Below, piece by piece: positions 11,291-20,298 of a stretch of 64,000 nucleotides of DNA. Made by a program: the position numbers and the translations under genes. Position 1 is the stretch's first letter. Each line of letters opens with the position of its first letter. The stretch covers positions 1,189,501 to 1,253,500 of the forward strand of contig RCSZ01000008.1 of the NCBI GenBank assembly GCA_014898425.1, given 5' to 3'. Origin of the DNA: Botryotinia globosa (taxonomy: Eukaryota; Ascomycota; Leotiomycetes; Helotiales; Sclerotiniaceae). The notes below the pieces were generated by a model. It was given only the letters and a program-made list of their open reading frames with translations, was not told the origin of the DNA and made no database searches.

Positions 11291-12812
11291 GATGGAGATA
11301 AGGATAATCGATTAAATTGGTGCCGGTATGTATCACTCGACGCACCGCGCGAGGATGGATCTAATGATATCAACAAAGCGAGCGATATTGTTGTGTTCGA
11401 TATCTTGAAGATGAAGAAAGTAATGTTTGAGGTGTCTTGGATATTGAGAGGCTGAGTGGGTGTCGTAAGTCTTGTATAGGTTCCTGGAGAGTGTAAGCAG
11501 CCGCCACACCGTGCGTTAGCCTAGAACGCCTTATATTAGTTGATTGGGCCAACGTAGTGGTATAGTTATGCATGCATTGTGCCTTCGTACCTGAGAGTTA
11601 TGAATTGATGCCAACAACCTTGTCAATGTCTCAGAAATATGTATACACTCGGAGACACTACACAAGATACAGCATATCTTCATCCTATCTTTATATTTCA
11701 CCAACAAGCAAGAACATGACACGTTCGCCATGCGTCGTATAGATAACACAACTGAGCTAGCGTTCTGGCCAGTGTCTTTATGAGCCATGCCTACCTAGAA
11801 TCAAGGGTCCAGAAAATATTGTATCAGCAAGTGTATGATACTTATAGGACATTCTAAATTTCATGTCATCGCTCTCATGTGAATCTGAACAATGAAGTAC
11901 CTACCTGGTGCGAATGTGACATGGACGGAATACTGTTGCGATATTCATAGTTATGGTATCTGATGCAAGTGCAGAGTCCTCAGTATTCCACAACAATGAA
12001 GATTTTCTCGTCCTTAGTTTTGTATTGCAGTGGAAGTCTGATTACATGTAGTGAAACTACGTGGTCTAAATGCAACGCGATTATTCAATGTGAGGATATT
12101 CTGAATGTCACTCGGGTTCTGGTAGTCTCCAGAGCGTTTCTTCGAAGATGTCGACTAATGGATCTCAAATCATGAAAGATGACCAAAGGCTCCGCGACGT
12201 TCTCAGGGAATTCTCTGCAGATTTGATTGCGGCTGTCATAAAATGGTATTGCCTTTCCTAAGGTTTGTGCAGGTCTCATCGAGAATTTTGTCAGTAAGTT
12301 CTTCAAGTATAATGAGTCTTCTCAAATGACTCCCATGCTATTGCTCCTTGAAAACTTTCTGATTCCAGCCTTCTATTCACACGCATTGAATGCCCGATGG
12401 TTTAATGACAACATTAGTCACTGTGTAGATTCGTTCTCTATAAACTTTATGACTCGCAACAACATTCAATGACTCTTCGAAGCACTCAAGTATACTTGAA
12501 TAAATACAAGCTAACCCAGGTCTACTTTCTTCGCTCCCCCCCCCCCCCTCCGTACAAGAACATACTACAATCCATCAAATCCACACAACACAGAAACAGA
12601 ACAACAAAGCTTACTTTATTGTATCCGCTGTCTCCTCTATCGAACTATTTTTTCCTCTCGTCGATCAACATTTACCTCGATTTATCACGCTTCAATTTGC
12701 AGCAGGCATTGACCAATCAAGGTCTGTCCAAATATTCCGTGGAATCAGTTCAGTAGGATCTACGTCTGCTTGATAGCTAGTTCCTTGGACTAATCAAGTA
12801 GTCATTAGAGAC
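11291..12812. other. Intergenic, divergent promoters of TAG1-like and orphan gene
   Basis: About 1.5 kb with no convincing gene. A C-run of about 14 bases lies at 12537-12550 in what is probably the leader of the orphan gene, followed by a C/A-rich stretch to 12700. The open frames seen are short and lack family features. Confidence 0.55.
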
Positions 12813-13559
12813 ATGGAATACACTTCAAATCACAATACTCTCATTCATAATTTCAAGGTCCATATGCAATCTTACGATTCAAGAGAACCCGAGTATCCTG
12901 GGAGGGCATTAATTCCAGGATGGCTTCGACAAGCTCAACTAGAATTCCTTCTTCGAATTATCAAATCTTACAATTTAGAGTTTAGGTGCTACAATTGGGT
13001 TGGCGACGTAGAGGTCTTAGACATCGAAAATGATATGTACGAGAATATTAAGTTGTTAGGAAATGATGGATATCTACCTACAGATATTGTCGAATTGGCT
13101 AATCGCCTTCAACGTGATGCTCGGCCGACAAGAGGCATTTATCGGCTGTTTCAATTTGCATACCAGGTGGTTACTGGCTCGGATCTCAACATATGTTTCC
13201 ACAACAATAGGATTTGCGATAAAATGGACGCAGACGATCGCATCAATGGTGGTTTAGACAAAAAGGTTCTGTATGAACGTAATAAGGCTAGATATAATGC
13301 TTTCGTCGATATGAAAAAGCACGGTCAGCCAGATCGTGGTCAAAACGACAACGCAAACAGCTTGAAAGTCCTACTTGACTGGGCAGAAAGAGACCTGAAA
13401 AGTTCTCTGGGTAAGGCATCACCGCCCTCAGATTCTGCAACAACTAGAAAGGAAGCCGAAGAGCTCCAGAAGCGATTGCAAGCTTACAAACGAGAAGATA
13501 CGGAGAGACTAAAGGCGGAATCGGGTACAATCTATAAAAGTGACACAGAATACTGCTAA
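12813..13559 (+). CDS. Orphan hypothetical protein, 248 aa
   Basis: An uninterrupted frame of 248 codons with ordinary codon use. I do not recognise a family. Residues 30-140 look globular, with aromatic/hydrophobic spacing (for example GWLRQAQLEFLLRIIKSYNLEF and IYRLFQFAYQVVTGSDLNI). Residues 140-240 are charged and helical, with a likely coiled coil EAEELQKRLQAYKRED near 215-230. No signal peptide or membrane segment is visible. It could be part of a longer spliced gene, but no obvious donor was seen before its stop. It lies between TAG1-like and the P450 pseudogene. Confidence 0.5.
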   Translation: MEYTSNHNTLIHNFKVHMQSYDSREPEYPGRALIPGWLRQAQLEFLLRIIKSYNLEFRCYNWVGDVEVLDIENDMYENIKLLGNDGYLPTDIVELANRLQRDARPTRGIYRLFQFAYQVVTGSDLNICFHNNRICDKMDADDRINGGLDKKVLYERNKARYNAFVDMKKHGQPDRGQNDNANSLKVLLDWAERDLKSSLGKASPPSDSATTRKEAEELQKRLQAYKREDTERLKAESGTIYKSDTEYC

Positions 13560-13803
13560 CCATATACAGAGCTCAAAGCTCGTCGGCATTAAGTCTTTGG
13601 TGTCGGAAGATTTCTGGGGGATTAATGGATCTCGAGGTTGATATTTTTTAGATGGTGGATGACTGGGATTCGACTTTTGCGTGACTTTGATTGTACTCCA
13701 TAGCTCAATGGTAACTATCCTCAAGACCTGATTTCCGATATTGTGGATTTTTCTATTGTCAGGAAACACTTTTAGTGACTTCACGTTAGAATGAAACTCG
13801 ACG

Positions 13804-15320
13804 CTAAAATACCAGCCGACGTTCATTCTCCAGCTTTAAACTCTTGAAGGTTTTTGCAAACCTCACTGAAATATAAAGACATCCATTGAGCACCATTTGC
13901 TGTGCAGGACAAACTCGATCTCCCTTGGAGAATGGATATATGCTCGGGTTTACGCGGTCCCAAGCTTATCCCATCGCTCTGGTCTGAACTCATCAGTATC
14001 TGCGCCCCATACATCCTTATCTAAATGCATAGACCTAAATATGTAATTGACTTCGGTTCCACGGACAACTAGTACTGGATTTTTTTCCATCTGATCCTCC
14101 TCCGGTAGGTAAGATGCAATCTTCGACGCATGATCTTATGCACCTTCCGGAAGGAGCAAGTATACGTAGACCTTTGACATATTGAGTTAGCACCATCGTC
14201 AAAGAGGCAATAATCCGAGAATTTAACTCGCTTTCATTCACAACGGCCTTTGCATACTTCATTTGCTTTAGCGACTCGTAGGTTAAAGGTCCATCATAGT
14301 TCGATGCTTCATTTTTAAGCCGATTCCACACTTCAGGGTGTCTTGCCAAGTTGAAGAAGATGTTTCCAGCAGCAATCGCAGTTTGATCTCGTGCCGGAAG
14401 AAAGATATTGAGCAACTGAGGACGGAGTAAACCAAGGTCTTTTGTCGTTTTCAATAGCTCATCTAAGAGAACAAGTCGTTTATTTGGGCTTGGAGAATTG
14501 GTAGGACTGGAAGGGTTGTTCGCCCTTTCTATCGCTCTGTCGATTTGCTGATCGATGAATGTGTAAACCTCGTCACGAGCCATCTTCAAAGACCTGTCTA
14601 AGCTTTGTAGAAAAGCAAACTTCCCCAAAGCGACCCGCAAGCCGATGCCTTGCAAGACTATATCAAAAGCTGCGAGAAATTTCTCGGTGTCAACTTGACC
14701 TTTCCCTGGCTCTAAGGTATTGATAGAATGACCGAAGATCAATTGCGTGCAGGTATCAAGAAACTGTGTGTGTCAGTTAGATCACTAGAGTTTTTACTGT
14801 AGGGGCGTCATACAAGTCGTTTTAACAGAGGTAATAAGTCTACAGTGATACCATCATGCGGTATCATAGCAAGTAAAACATCCAGGCGCTCTTTTAGGAT
14901 GTCTAAATTCGATACTTGTGCCCTTGCAAAGATCGGTTTCGAGGCAAGGTGAGCTTGTTTCCATGATACGCCATCTGTGTTGAAAATTCTTCGTCCTAAG
15001 AAGCACTCTGCTGCATGTAGTCTAGAAGGCTCTACTATGAATTTCTTCTGGGACGTAACGAGGATGGTGTGTATGTTTTCTGCATCCATTGTATAGATGG
15101 CCTTCTGGCCCCAGCTGTTTGCTTCGAAGGTATTCCCATACTTATCAAACGAGGATTGAAAAAAAAGCAAAGTTGTTTCCATTCGAGATACTCTTCACTA
15201 CTCCCACAAACAAATCGATGCCCCAAAAAGGATCTTTGTGTGAGTAATGACGTGGCCTGGAACAGCTATGCTTCTGTCGAATTCCGATTATTGGGTCAGA
15301 AACCGAATAAAAAGTACCAA
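13804..15320 (-). pseudogene. CYP52-like cytochrome P450, disabled
   Basis: Reads as a fungal CYP52-type (alkane/fatty-acid hydroxylase-like) P450 that no longer has one frame. Recognisable, in order: SHKDPFWGIDLF, FDKYGNTFEANSWG, the I-helix (PARDQT), K-helix ExxR as ESLR after splicing, DCILPTGGGSDGK, FRPERW and the haem loop FSKGDRVCPAQQ. Introns 14764-14813 (GT-AG) and 14172-14231 (GC-AG, GCGAGT donor, GCTAAC branch) restore the frame locally. Four lesions remain: an 8-A run at 15159-15166 and a 7-T run at 14080-14086 (plus strand), each one base over the frame; an in-frame TAA at 13950-13952; and a one-base loss near 13934, before the haem loop. The 5' end and membrane anchor are unclear. 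Single homopolymer errors could be sequencing faults, but four lesions argue for a true pseudogene. Confidence 0.8.
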
Positions 15321-15810
15321 GTATGGACGATGAGCCTGGAAACCCAAATATATAGATTTTAGCATTCGTGAGAAGTGGGAAGTAAGAAGTAAGATCGCTT
15401 CTATGTACTGAGATATAGTAGCAGCCCTGTGGAGTTTTGTCTCTCAGTCTCTTTTTCTGCTCGCCGTCCTGACGTGGTCATAACACCCATCCAACTGTTC
15501 GTCAAATGAGTCGTTCAGGATCAAACCACTCAGAATTACTGACTATGCGCAATGTACTTTTCCTGATAAAGGACTGTACGAAGATTGGTAGGAAAGTATG
15601 GATGTACTGTGACAAGTTGGTGACATGCTTCATTTGGAAGAGTCCAATTATCGAATTCACTGCACGGACACCCCTCATATTTGATTACGTTGCAATATTG
15701 CTGCAACATCTCTGCGAGGGTGCTAATTTCAAAAGCGGAGTACTACGGAAGGATCATCGCAGTCTTTATTTGCATCATATTTTACACTGATATACATATC
15801 AAAAATCTTG
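15321..15810. other. Intergenic, nothing recognised
   Basis: About 490 bp between the P450 remnant and the 3' end of the PPR gene. Only a 94-codon open frame with no family features is present. Confidence 0.55.
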
Positions 15811-17637
15811 TTACCCATTTTCAGGTATACCAATCCTATATAAATCCGGCATAATGGCATTTAGCTGCCTCTCATCTGGCTGCCATCTTCCTCTTATATC
15901 TCTCCACACCTCTGTTGCCCTCGCCTGGCCAGAGCATGTCGCGAAAGCCTTTAGCACATTCGTTACGATCCAAGTCGACATGTATATCCCTTCTACACCT
16001 TGGTCGAGGGCTTTCAAATATGCTTTCCACACACTTTCTAATCTGGCACCCGTCCACTTTGTGTATCTAGTACCACCATGAATACAGAATCCCTTGAAAA
16101 GAGAGAGGAAAAGTGCACCGTGTAAGGGAACGTTGAAAAGGCTCATTTCTTCTAGAAACTTAGCCGCTTTGTCTAGCTCGCCTTCGGTAACTGCAAAATG
16201 ATTGACCAACAACCTATACGTTTGAATATCCGGACAAACGATGGAGCTTTGTTGAGCTTTCGCTCGGCCTTCTGGATCATGCTTGAATTCCAACGCCATT
16301 CGTAACAATGCGCGCTTGACTTCTCTGCGATTCTTGAAATGCCTGTGCCATTCCTGCGTGCCCGAACGTTCCGCATGCATGATTTTCATTCGCTCATAGA
16401 TATTTAGCGCAGCGCTGGGCTCATATGACTTGATAAGAGCCGAGATCATTGCGTTGAGAACAACAGTATCGACAATTTCTCCAGCTTTGACCAACGCTGC
16501 ATACGCTGCTCGTGCTCCATCACCGTCGCTTTTCAGACCACAAGTAAATATCATGCTGACATAATGAAATCTGTTGTACTCGAGGCCCCTGGCTATCATT
16601 TCCTTGTAGATCATTTCGCCAAGGGTGAATTTGCCGGCTTTGCATGCGACATCATAAAGAACATTGAATGTTGCATAGTTGCCTCTGACACCTGCGATGT
16701 GCTCCATTTCCCTCCACAGTTTCAAAGCACTTTCGACCTCTACATCTGTGGCCTTGGCAACGTATTTGGAAGCAAAAGAAATGGCACTTGTCCATTCCGA
16801 AACACTTAAGGGAATAGCTGTTGATTTCATATCGTCGACAACCGAGAAATACCTGAGCATCGAGTGCTCGTCCTTCCTTTCTACGATACTCAAGTGGCGA
16901 AGTAACATGTGTCTTAAGTTGGCTTCTAAATAAGGAACTCGGGGTTCTGGCAGTTCACGGTAAATTTGATATACATCTTCCGCCTCATGGGAGTAGAAAT
17001 TCTTCAGTGCGGATTCCAGCTCTTTCAGCTTTTCTTTCGTTTCGTCATCGGCTGGCCATGCCTGATGAGGTGGCCATTCGTCTTCCTCTTCATCCGAAAC
17101 TTGTAGATGGGGAGCGTAACCTGGCTGGTGAAGGACTGGAGATTCCATAACGGGTAATTGATGTGTATACGAGTTCCCATGGTACTGATCCACAAGCTCC
17201 ATGAGCTCCTCTCGAGTTTGATTTGCCTCATTCGTGATATTCTTTTCGTCCACCGCAGATTGTGCATTATATGTATAATTTCGTCCCCGTGTATTGACTT
17301 TGGTCGACCGCAAATCCTTCGTAGATATGTTAGATCTGTGAGAAGTGAAAAAAGTTACCGGTTGTAAAGGCTTCGGGGTGTGTTTGTGGCAAAGGCCTGC
17401 ACTGGCAAGTGAGGAAATAAACCATGCTTCGAGTCCGACTGTACTTGAGACCATTTGTATAGGTTTCCTGAGATGATTTCGTCTGGAACGCTTCGTGGAA
17501 GCTTTTTGGATGTCAATTGGATATAAAAAGGAAAGAGCTTGTCGAGGGGCTGCTAGCTTCGAGATGAGGGTGCTGCTCGTCGAGGAGGAGATACAAGAGG
17601 AGGACATGAGCCGGCTGACATTTTGAGTTCTTGTCAA
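15811..17637 (-). CDS. Mitochondrial pentatricopeptide repeat (PPR) protein
   Basis: Probable organellar RNA-binding protein acting in mitochondrial RNA processing, stability or translation. It is a single 608-codon frame. The first ~130 residues are rich in Ser, Arg and Lys and poor in acids, fitting a mitochondrial targeting sequence. An acidic linker (DEEEDEWPP, about 190) is followed by tandem 35-residue helical-pair repeats from about 320 to 600, for example TFNVLYDVACKAGKFTLGEM, VVLNAMISALIKSYEPSAAL and TYRLLVNHFAVTEGELDKAA. The start MTRTQ at 17637 is the most upstream ATG; MSSS 10 codons on is an alternative. I cannot name the orthologue. It is divergent from mS23, a mitoribosomal protein, 295 bp away. 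Confidence 0.8.
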   Translation of the reverse strand: MTRTQNVSRLMSSSCISSSTSSTLISKLAAPRQALSFLYPIDIQKASTKRSRRNHLRKPIQMVSSTVGLEAWFISSLASAGLCHKHTPKPLQPVTFFTSHRSNISTKDLRSTKVNTRGRNYTYNAQSAVDEKNITNEANQTREELMELVDQYHGNSYTHQLPVMESPVLHQPGYAPHLQVSDEEEDEWPPHQAWPADDETKEKLKELESALKNFYSHEAEDVYQIYRELPEPRVPYLEANLRHMLLRHLSIVERKDEHSMLRYFSVVDDMKSTAIPLSVSEWTSAISFASKYVAKATDVEVESALKLWREMEHIAGVRGNYATFNVLYDVACKAGKFTLGEMIYKEMIARGLEYNRFHYVSMIFTCGLKSDGDGARAAYAALVKAGEIVDTVVLNAMISALIKSYEPSAALNIYERMKIMHAERSGTQEWHRHFKNRREVKRALLRMALEFKHDPEGRAKAQQSSIVCPDIQTYRLLVNHFAVTEGELDKAAKFLEEMSLFNVPLHGALFLSLFKGFCIHGGTRYTKWTGARLESVWKAYLKALDQGVEGIYMSTWIVTNVLKAFATCSGQARATEVWRDIRGRWQPDERQLNAIMPDLYRIGIPENG

Positions 17638-17932
17638 CGTCTATGAAAAGTCATTGGAGCCAGGCCAGCCCTCCAGTCCTTATCTGCCGTTGTGGTTGAC
17701 TTGGGAGCTTGTGGGGGGTTGAGTATTGATATGTTGAAAACTTTAGGACTTATCGCCAAAATTTTGGAAATTTGGGCGGAGATTGCCGCCAGGCTTCAAA
17801 AACCTATCAATATTTGCGAGCGACCCAGAACACCACCACCCCCGCAATATTGTTCATAGATTACTTGGAGACTGTAAGTTCGATATTTTGACTGAGTGAA
17901 ATAGATTCTAATATTTCGAAAGTTCCGCGAGT
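17638..17932. promoter_or_regulatory. Shared divergent promoter, PPR / mS23
   Basis: 295 bp between opposing start codons of two mitochondrial gene-expression proteins. It contains a perfect 12-bp palindrome CCAAAATTTTGG at 17756-17767, near the middle, followed by TTTGGGCGG. The palindrome resembles the CArG form CC(A/T)6GG bound by MADS-box factors with two extra bases. That relation is an inference. Confidence 0.5.
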
Positions 17933-18707
17933 ATGAGGGGCCTCAATTTAAAGCCATCGCGCGTTTACCAAACAGCATCGGCATTACTCGAATCTGAAAG
18001 TATTTCCCAAGCACCACCATGGTATAAGACAATCGGCTCAGTACCCCCTTCTGAAATCCTTACACGGACGCAACCTGTTCAACACCGAGGAAGCAATGGC
18101 AGACCTAGGACGAAAAAAGCTAGCAAGCTATTCAAACCACAAACTATTGTATACGAGGAAGATCGAATAAGACAAGAATTCTTCCGTGATCATCCATGGG
18201 AGTTAGCAAGACCTAGAGTTGTGCTGGAGGACGACGGACGTGATGGGCAAAGATGTGATTGGAGTAAAATAGCACAGCCAGGAAGACCTTTGACCGGTGA
18301 AAGGTAAAATTGATCCTCAGGGTATTGCGAAATTTGGTTAACATTTCGACAGTGTGGTACAGCGGCAGCTTTGGCTGATACACAACTCGCAAATGTCTAA
18401 TGGTGAGGCTTATGATATAGCACGGAAGGAATTTTATGCTCTTCGTCAGGAAGAGGAGATCGAACGAAGGATCGCGAAAGAAGAGGCAGAATACGTTGGA
18501 GCATACTTTCATAAAGGTGCTTTGGAGGTTGGAATGGAGCTGGAAGATAAGAGTTACGAGGACTGGAAGGCATGGGCTACCAAGGAAGTCGAGGCTGCGA
18601 ACTTGCAACAACAAGGAGCATACACTGGTGTTGGCACCGAAAGTGAGGATGCTGCTGTTTTGGATGATGCAGAGGCTGTTGAAGAGCCGGCAACAGCTGC
18701 CGCATGA
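17933..18707 (+). CDS. RSM25: Mitochondrial small ribosomal subunit protein mS23 (RSM25)
   Basis: Component of the mitochondrial small ribosomal subunit. Exons 17933-18303 and 18353-18707; the 49-nt intron (GTAAAA...GACAG) splits a serine codon, and the product is 241 aa. Family features in order: start [36 protein letters not shown] (about 29-44), the basic segment [20 protein letters not shown], then [20 protein letters not shown] and the post-splice [10 protein letters not shown]. The last ~100 residues are a charged helix and an Ala/Glu-rich tail, typical of the filamentous-fungal form. Length fits the family. It is tail-to-tail with ALG14, 255 bp between stops. Confidence 0.9.
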
Positions 18708-18962
18708 AAATGCTCAATCTTACCAGAGGCATGTACAACAGCATTACAAGGGCAAAATTGGCGTTAATGAGCATGAAATTCACCTGGTGATGTTGGACTA
18801 TAGTTTTAAAGAATCTATCAAATATTATTGATAGATGCGGTAGGGCTAGTAGGTCACTGATATTCCTTTGTGTGGTGATCGTCTGGGCCAGCTGAACTGT
18901 TCAAAATTGAGATTCCTGAAATTGGAGGGATAGCATATTACTGATGGTATTTTGGCGTTCTG

Positions 18963-19788
18963 CTAATGCACCAAGAAGCCCCTCCATTCCACCCTTTTCT
19001 GAGCATTTTCCCCATTTATCTGTCTAGCAAGGCCTTCCCATTGAACAAGGAATCGATCATAAATACCTAGCCATAACAAAACTTTACCACTCAAACTCAA
19101 TGTCTTTACCCTTGCCCAGCTTTCCACGTAAATCGTTTGCATCTTCCAGATTGGGGCCACCCCAAGAAACTTCAACAGGAAGCTTGCCATGACCACAAGA
19201 ACAGCAGTAGCAGGACCATTTGTAATGATGATATCTGGATATTGCTGGTGTATTGTACTGGTTATCGAAATTTTGTGTAGTGCCTTGAGACATCCCAGCA
19301 TACACCAGAAGGATGATATGGGCGCAGTGTACAGTGGTTGATGTATCTCCCTCGCTCTTGGAACAACTATGAGGTCCCAGACCCCCGTAGTAGCATCAAA
19401 CTCGCCAGATTTGGTACATGACGAAGAAGGTCGAAGCTTCGATTGTATACGCTCCTCGCAATCTTGAGCCTTGGTAGAAGAAAAGTTATCTCCCGCAGAT
19501 ACAATATATGTCCGGTGTTTGTATCTGGCTACATTTGTGTCGCGAAGAAGAGATACCATCTCTGCAGTATGACCACCAGAACCAAGAACTACCACCATAT
19601 GAGATGGCTCATCTTTGCTTTTGAGTGGAGGTCGTCGAGCATTTGGCGAGAACAAATAGAGAAGTCGAAGCTACATTGTTTCAAATCAGTGCATCATTCT
19701 AGAACATTGAACATGATCTTACAAAGGCAGTGGTGATAATAACCAAGGCTGCTGCTGTGATCAGAGACAAGGCTGAAATATAAATCAT
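18963..19788 (-). CDS. ALG14: UDP-GlcNAc transferase subunit ALG14
   Basis: Membrane anchor that recruits catalytic Alg13 to the ER face for the second step of dolichol-linked oligosaccharide synthesis (addition of the second GlcNAc). Exon 1 is 19723-19788, encoding a signal-anchor helix MIYISALSLITAAALVIITT; exon 2 is 18963-19670. The intron 19671-19722 is 52 nt (GTAAGA...TGTAG). The product is 257 aa. Motifs: VVVLGSGGHTAEM (near residue 48), ARYKHRTYIVSAGD, PDIIITNGPATAV and YVESWARVKTLSLSG, then FLVQWEGLA near the C-terminus. The first helix is only found by splicing. It is divergent from IMA1, another ER/nuclear-envelope membrane gene. Confidence 0.93.
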
Positions 19789-20298
19789 GGTTGGAGCCCA
19801 TGCGAGGCTGAAGGAGCTAAGTGGATGTTTCTGGGCCCTTCAAGGAGGGAGAGGACACGAAATAGTTTGGAATATGTGTATAGGAGTGAGTGTATTGTGT
19901 AAAATGAATGAATGTATGGTACGAATTGGATAGATGATTGTGAATTACCATTATCATCATCATCATCGTCTGGTGGTCACCACCATCATTATCAAATATG
20001 GTAAGCACTAGGTCTTGTTCACTCCTTCCTTTCCATCGATCAATACTGTACCGAACCGAATCGGTTATTCCTATTTCGTGTATAAAGGCCGAAGCTAAAA
20101 TTTCGAGTAATCGTCTAGACTTAAACTTTATAAAAAATCACGCTGAACAACGCGACGCGATATTAAACCCCCCCTTTCGGCATGATCTTCATCAACCATG
20201 CCAACTACAGCTTCACAAATTTCACAACTTTCAAATCATCAAGACAACTCACACTTTCATCGACTTACAAACTACCAATCAAATTCACATCATCAAAG
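19789..20298. promoter_or_regulatory. Shared divergent promoter, ALG14 / IMA1
   Basis: 510 bp between start codons. Two inverted repeats stand out: TGGTGGTCACCACCA at 19971-19985 (perfect 7-bp arms, one central base) and AACCGAATCGGTT at 20054-20066 (perfect 6-bp arms). The latter contains CCG-N3-CGG, the layout of a Zn2Cys6 factor site. A short (ATC)n tract lies at about 19950-19966. An upstream in-frame ATG at 20182 could extend IMA1 by 39 residues, but its sequence is not family-like. Confidence 0.45.

Noticed and set aside
13929..13960. An intron (GTAAAC donor) that would remove the TAA in the P450
   Set aside because: The only usable acceptor would leave a ~30-nt intron and delete part of the haem loop, so the stop is treated as a lesion.
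20182..20298. Extending IMA1 upstream to an in-frame ATG
   Set aside because: The extra 39 residues are not family-like, while MFFSKRLVCFYCG starts the conserved zinc-finger domain.
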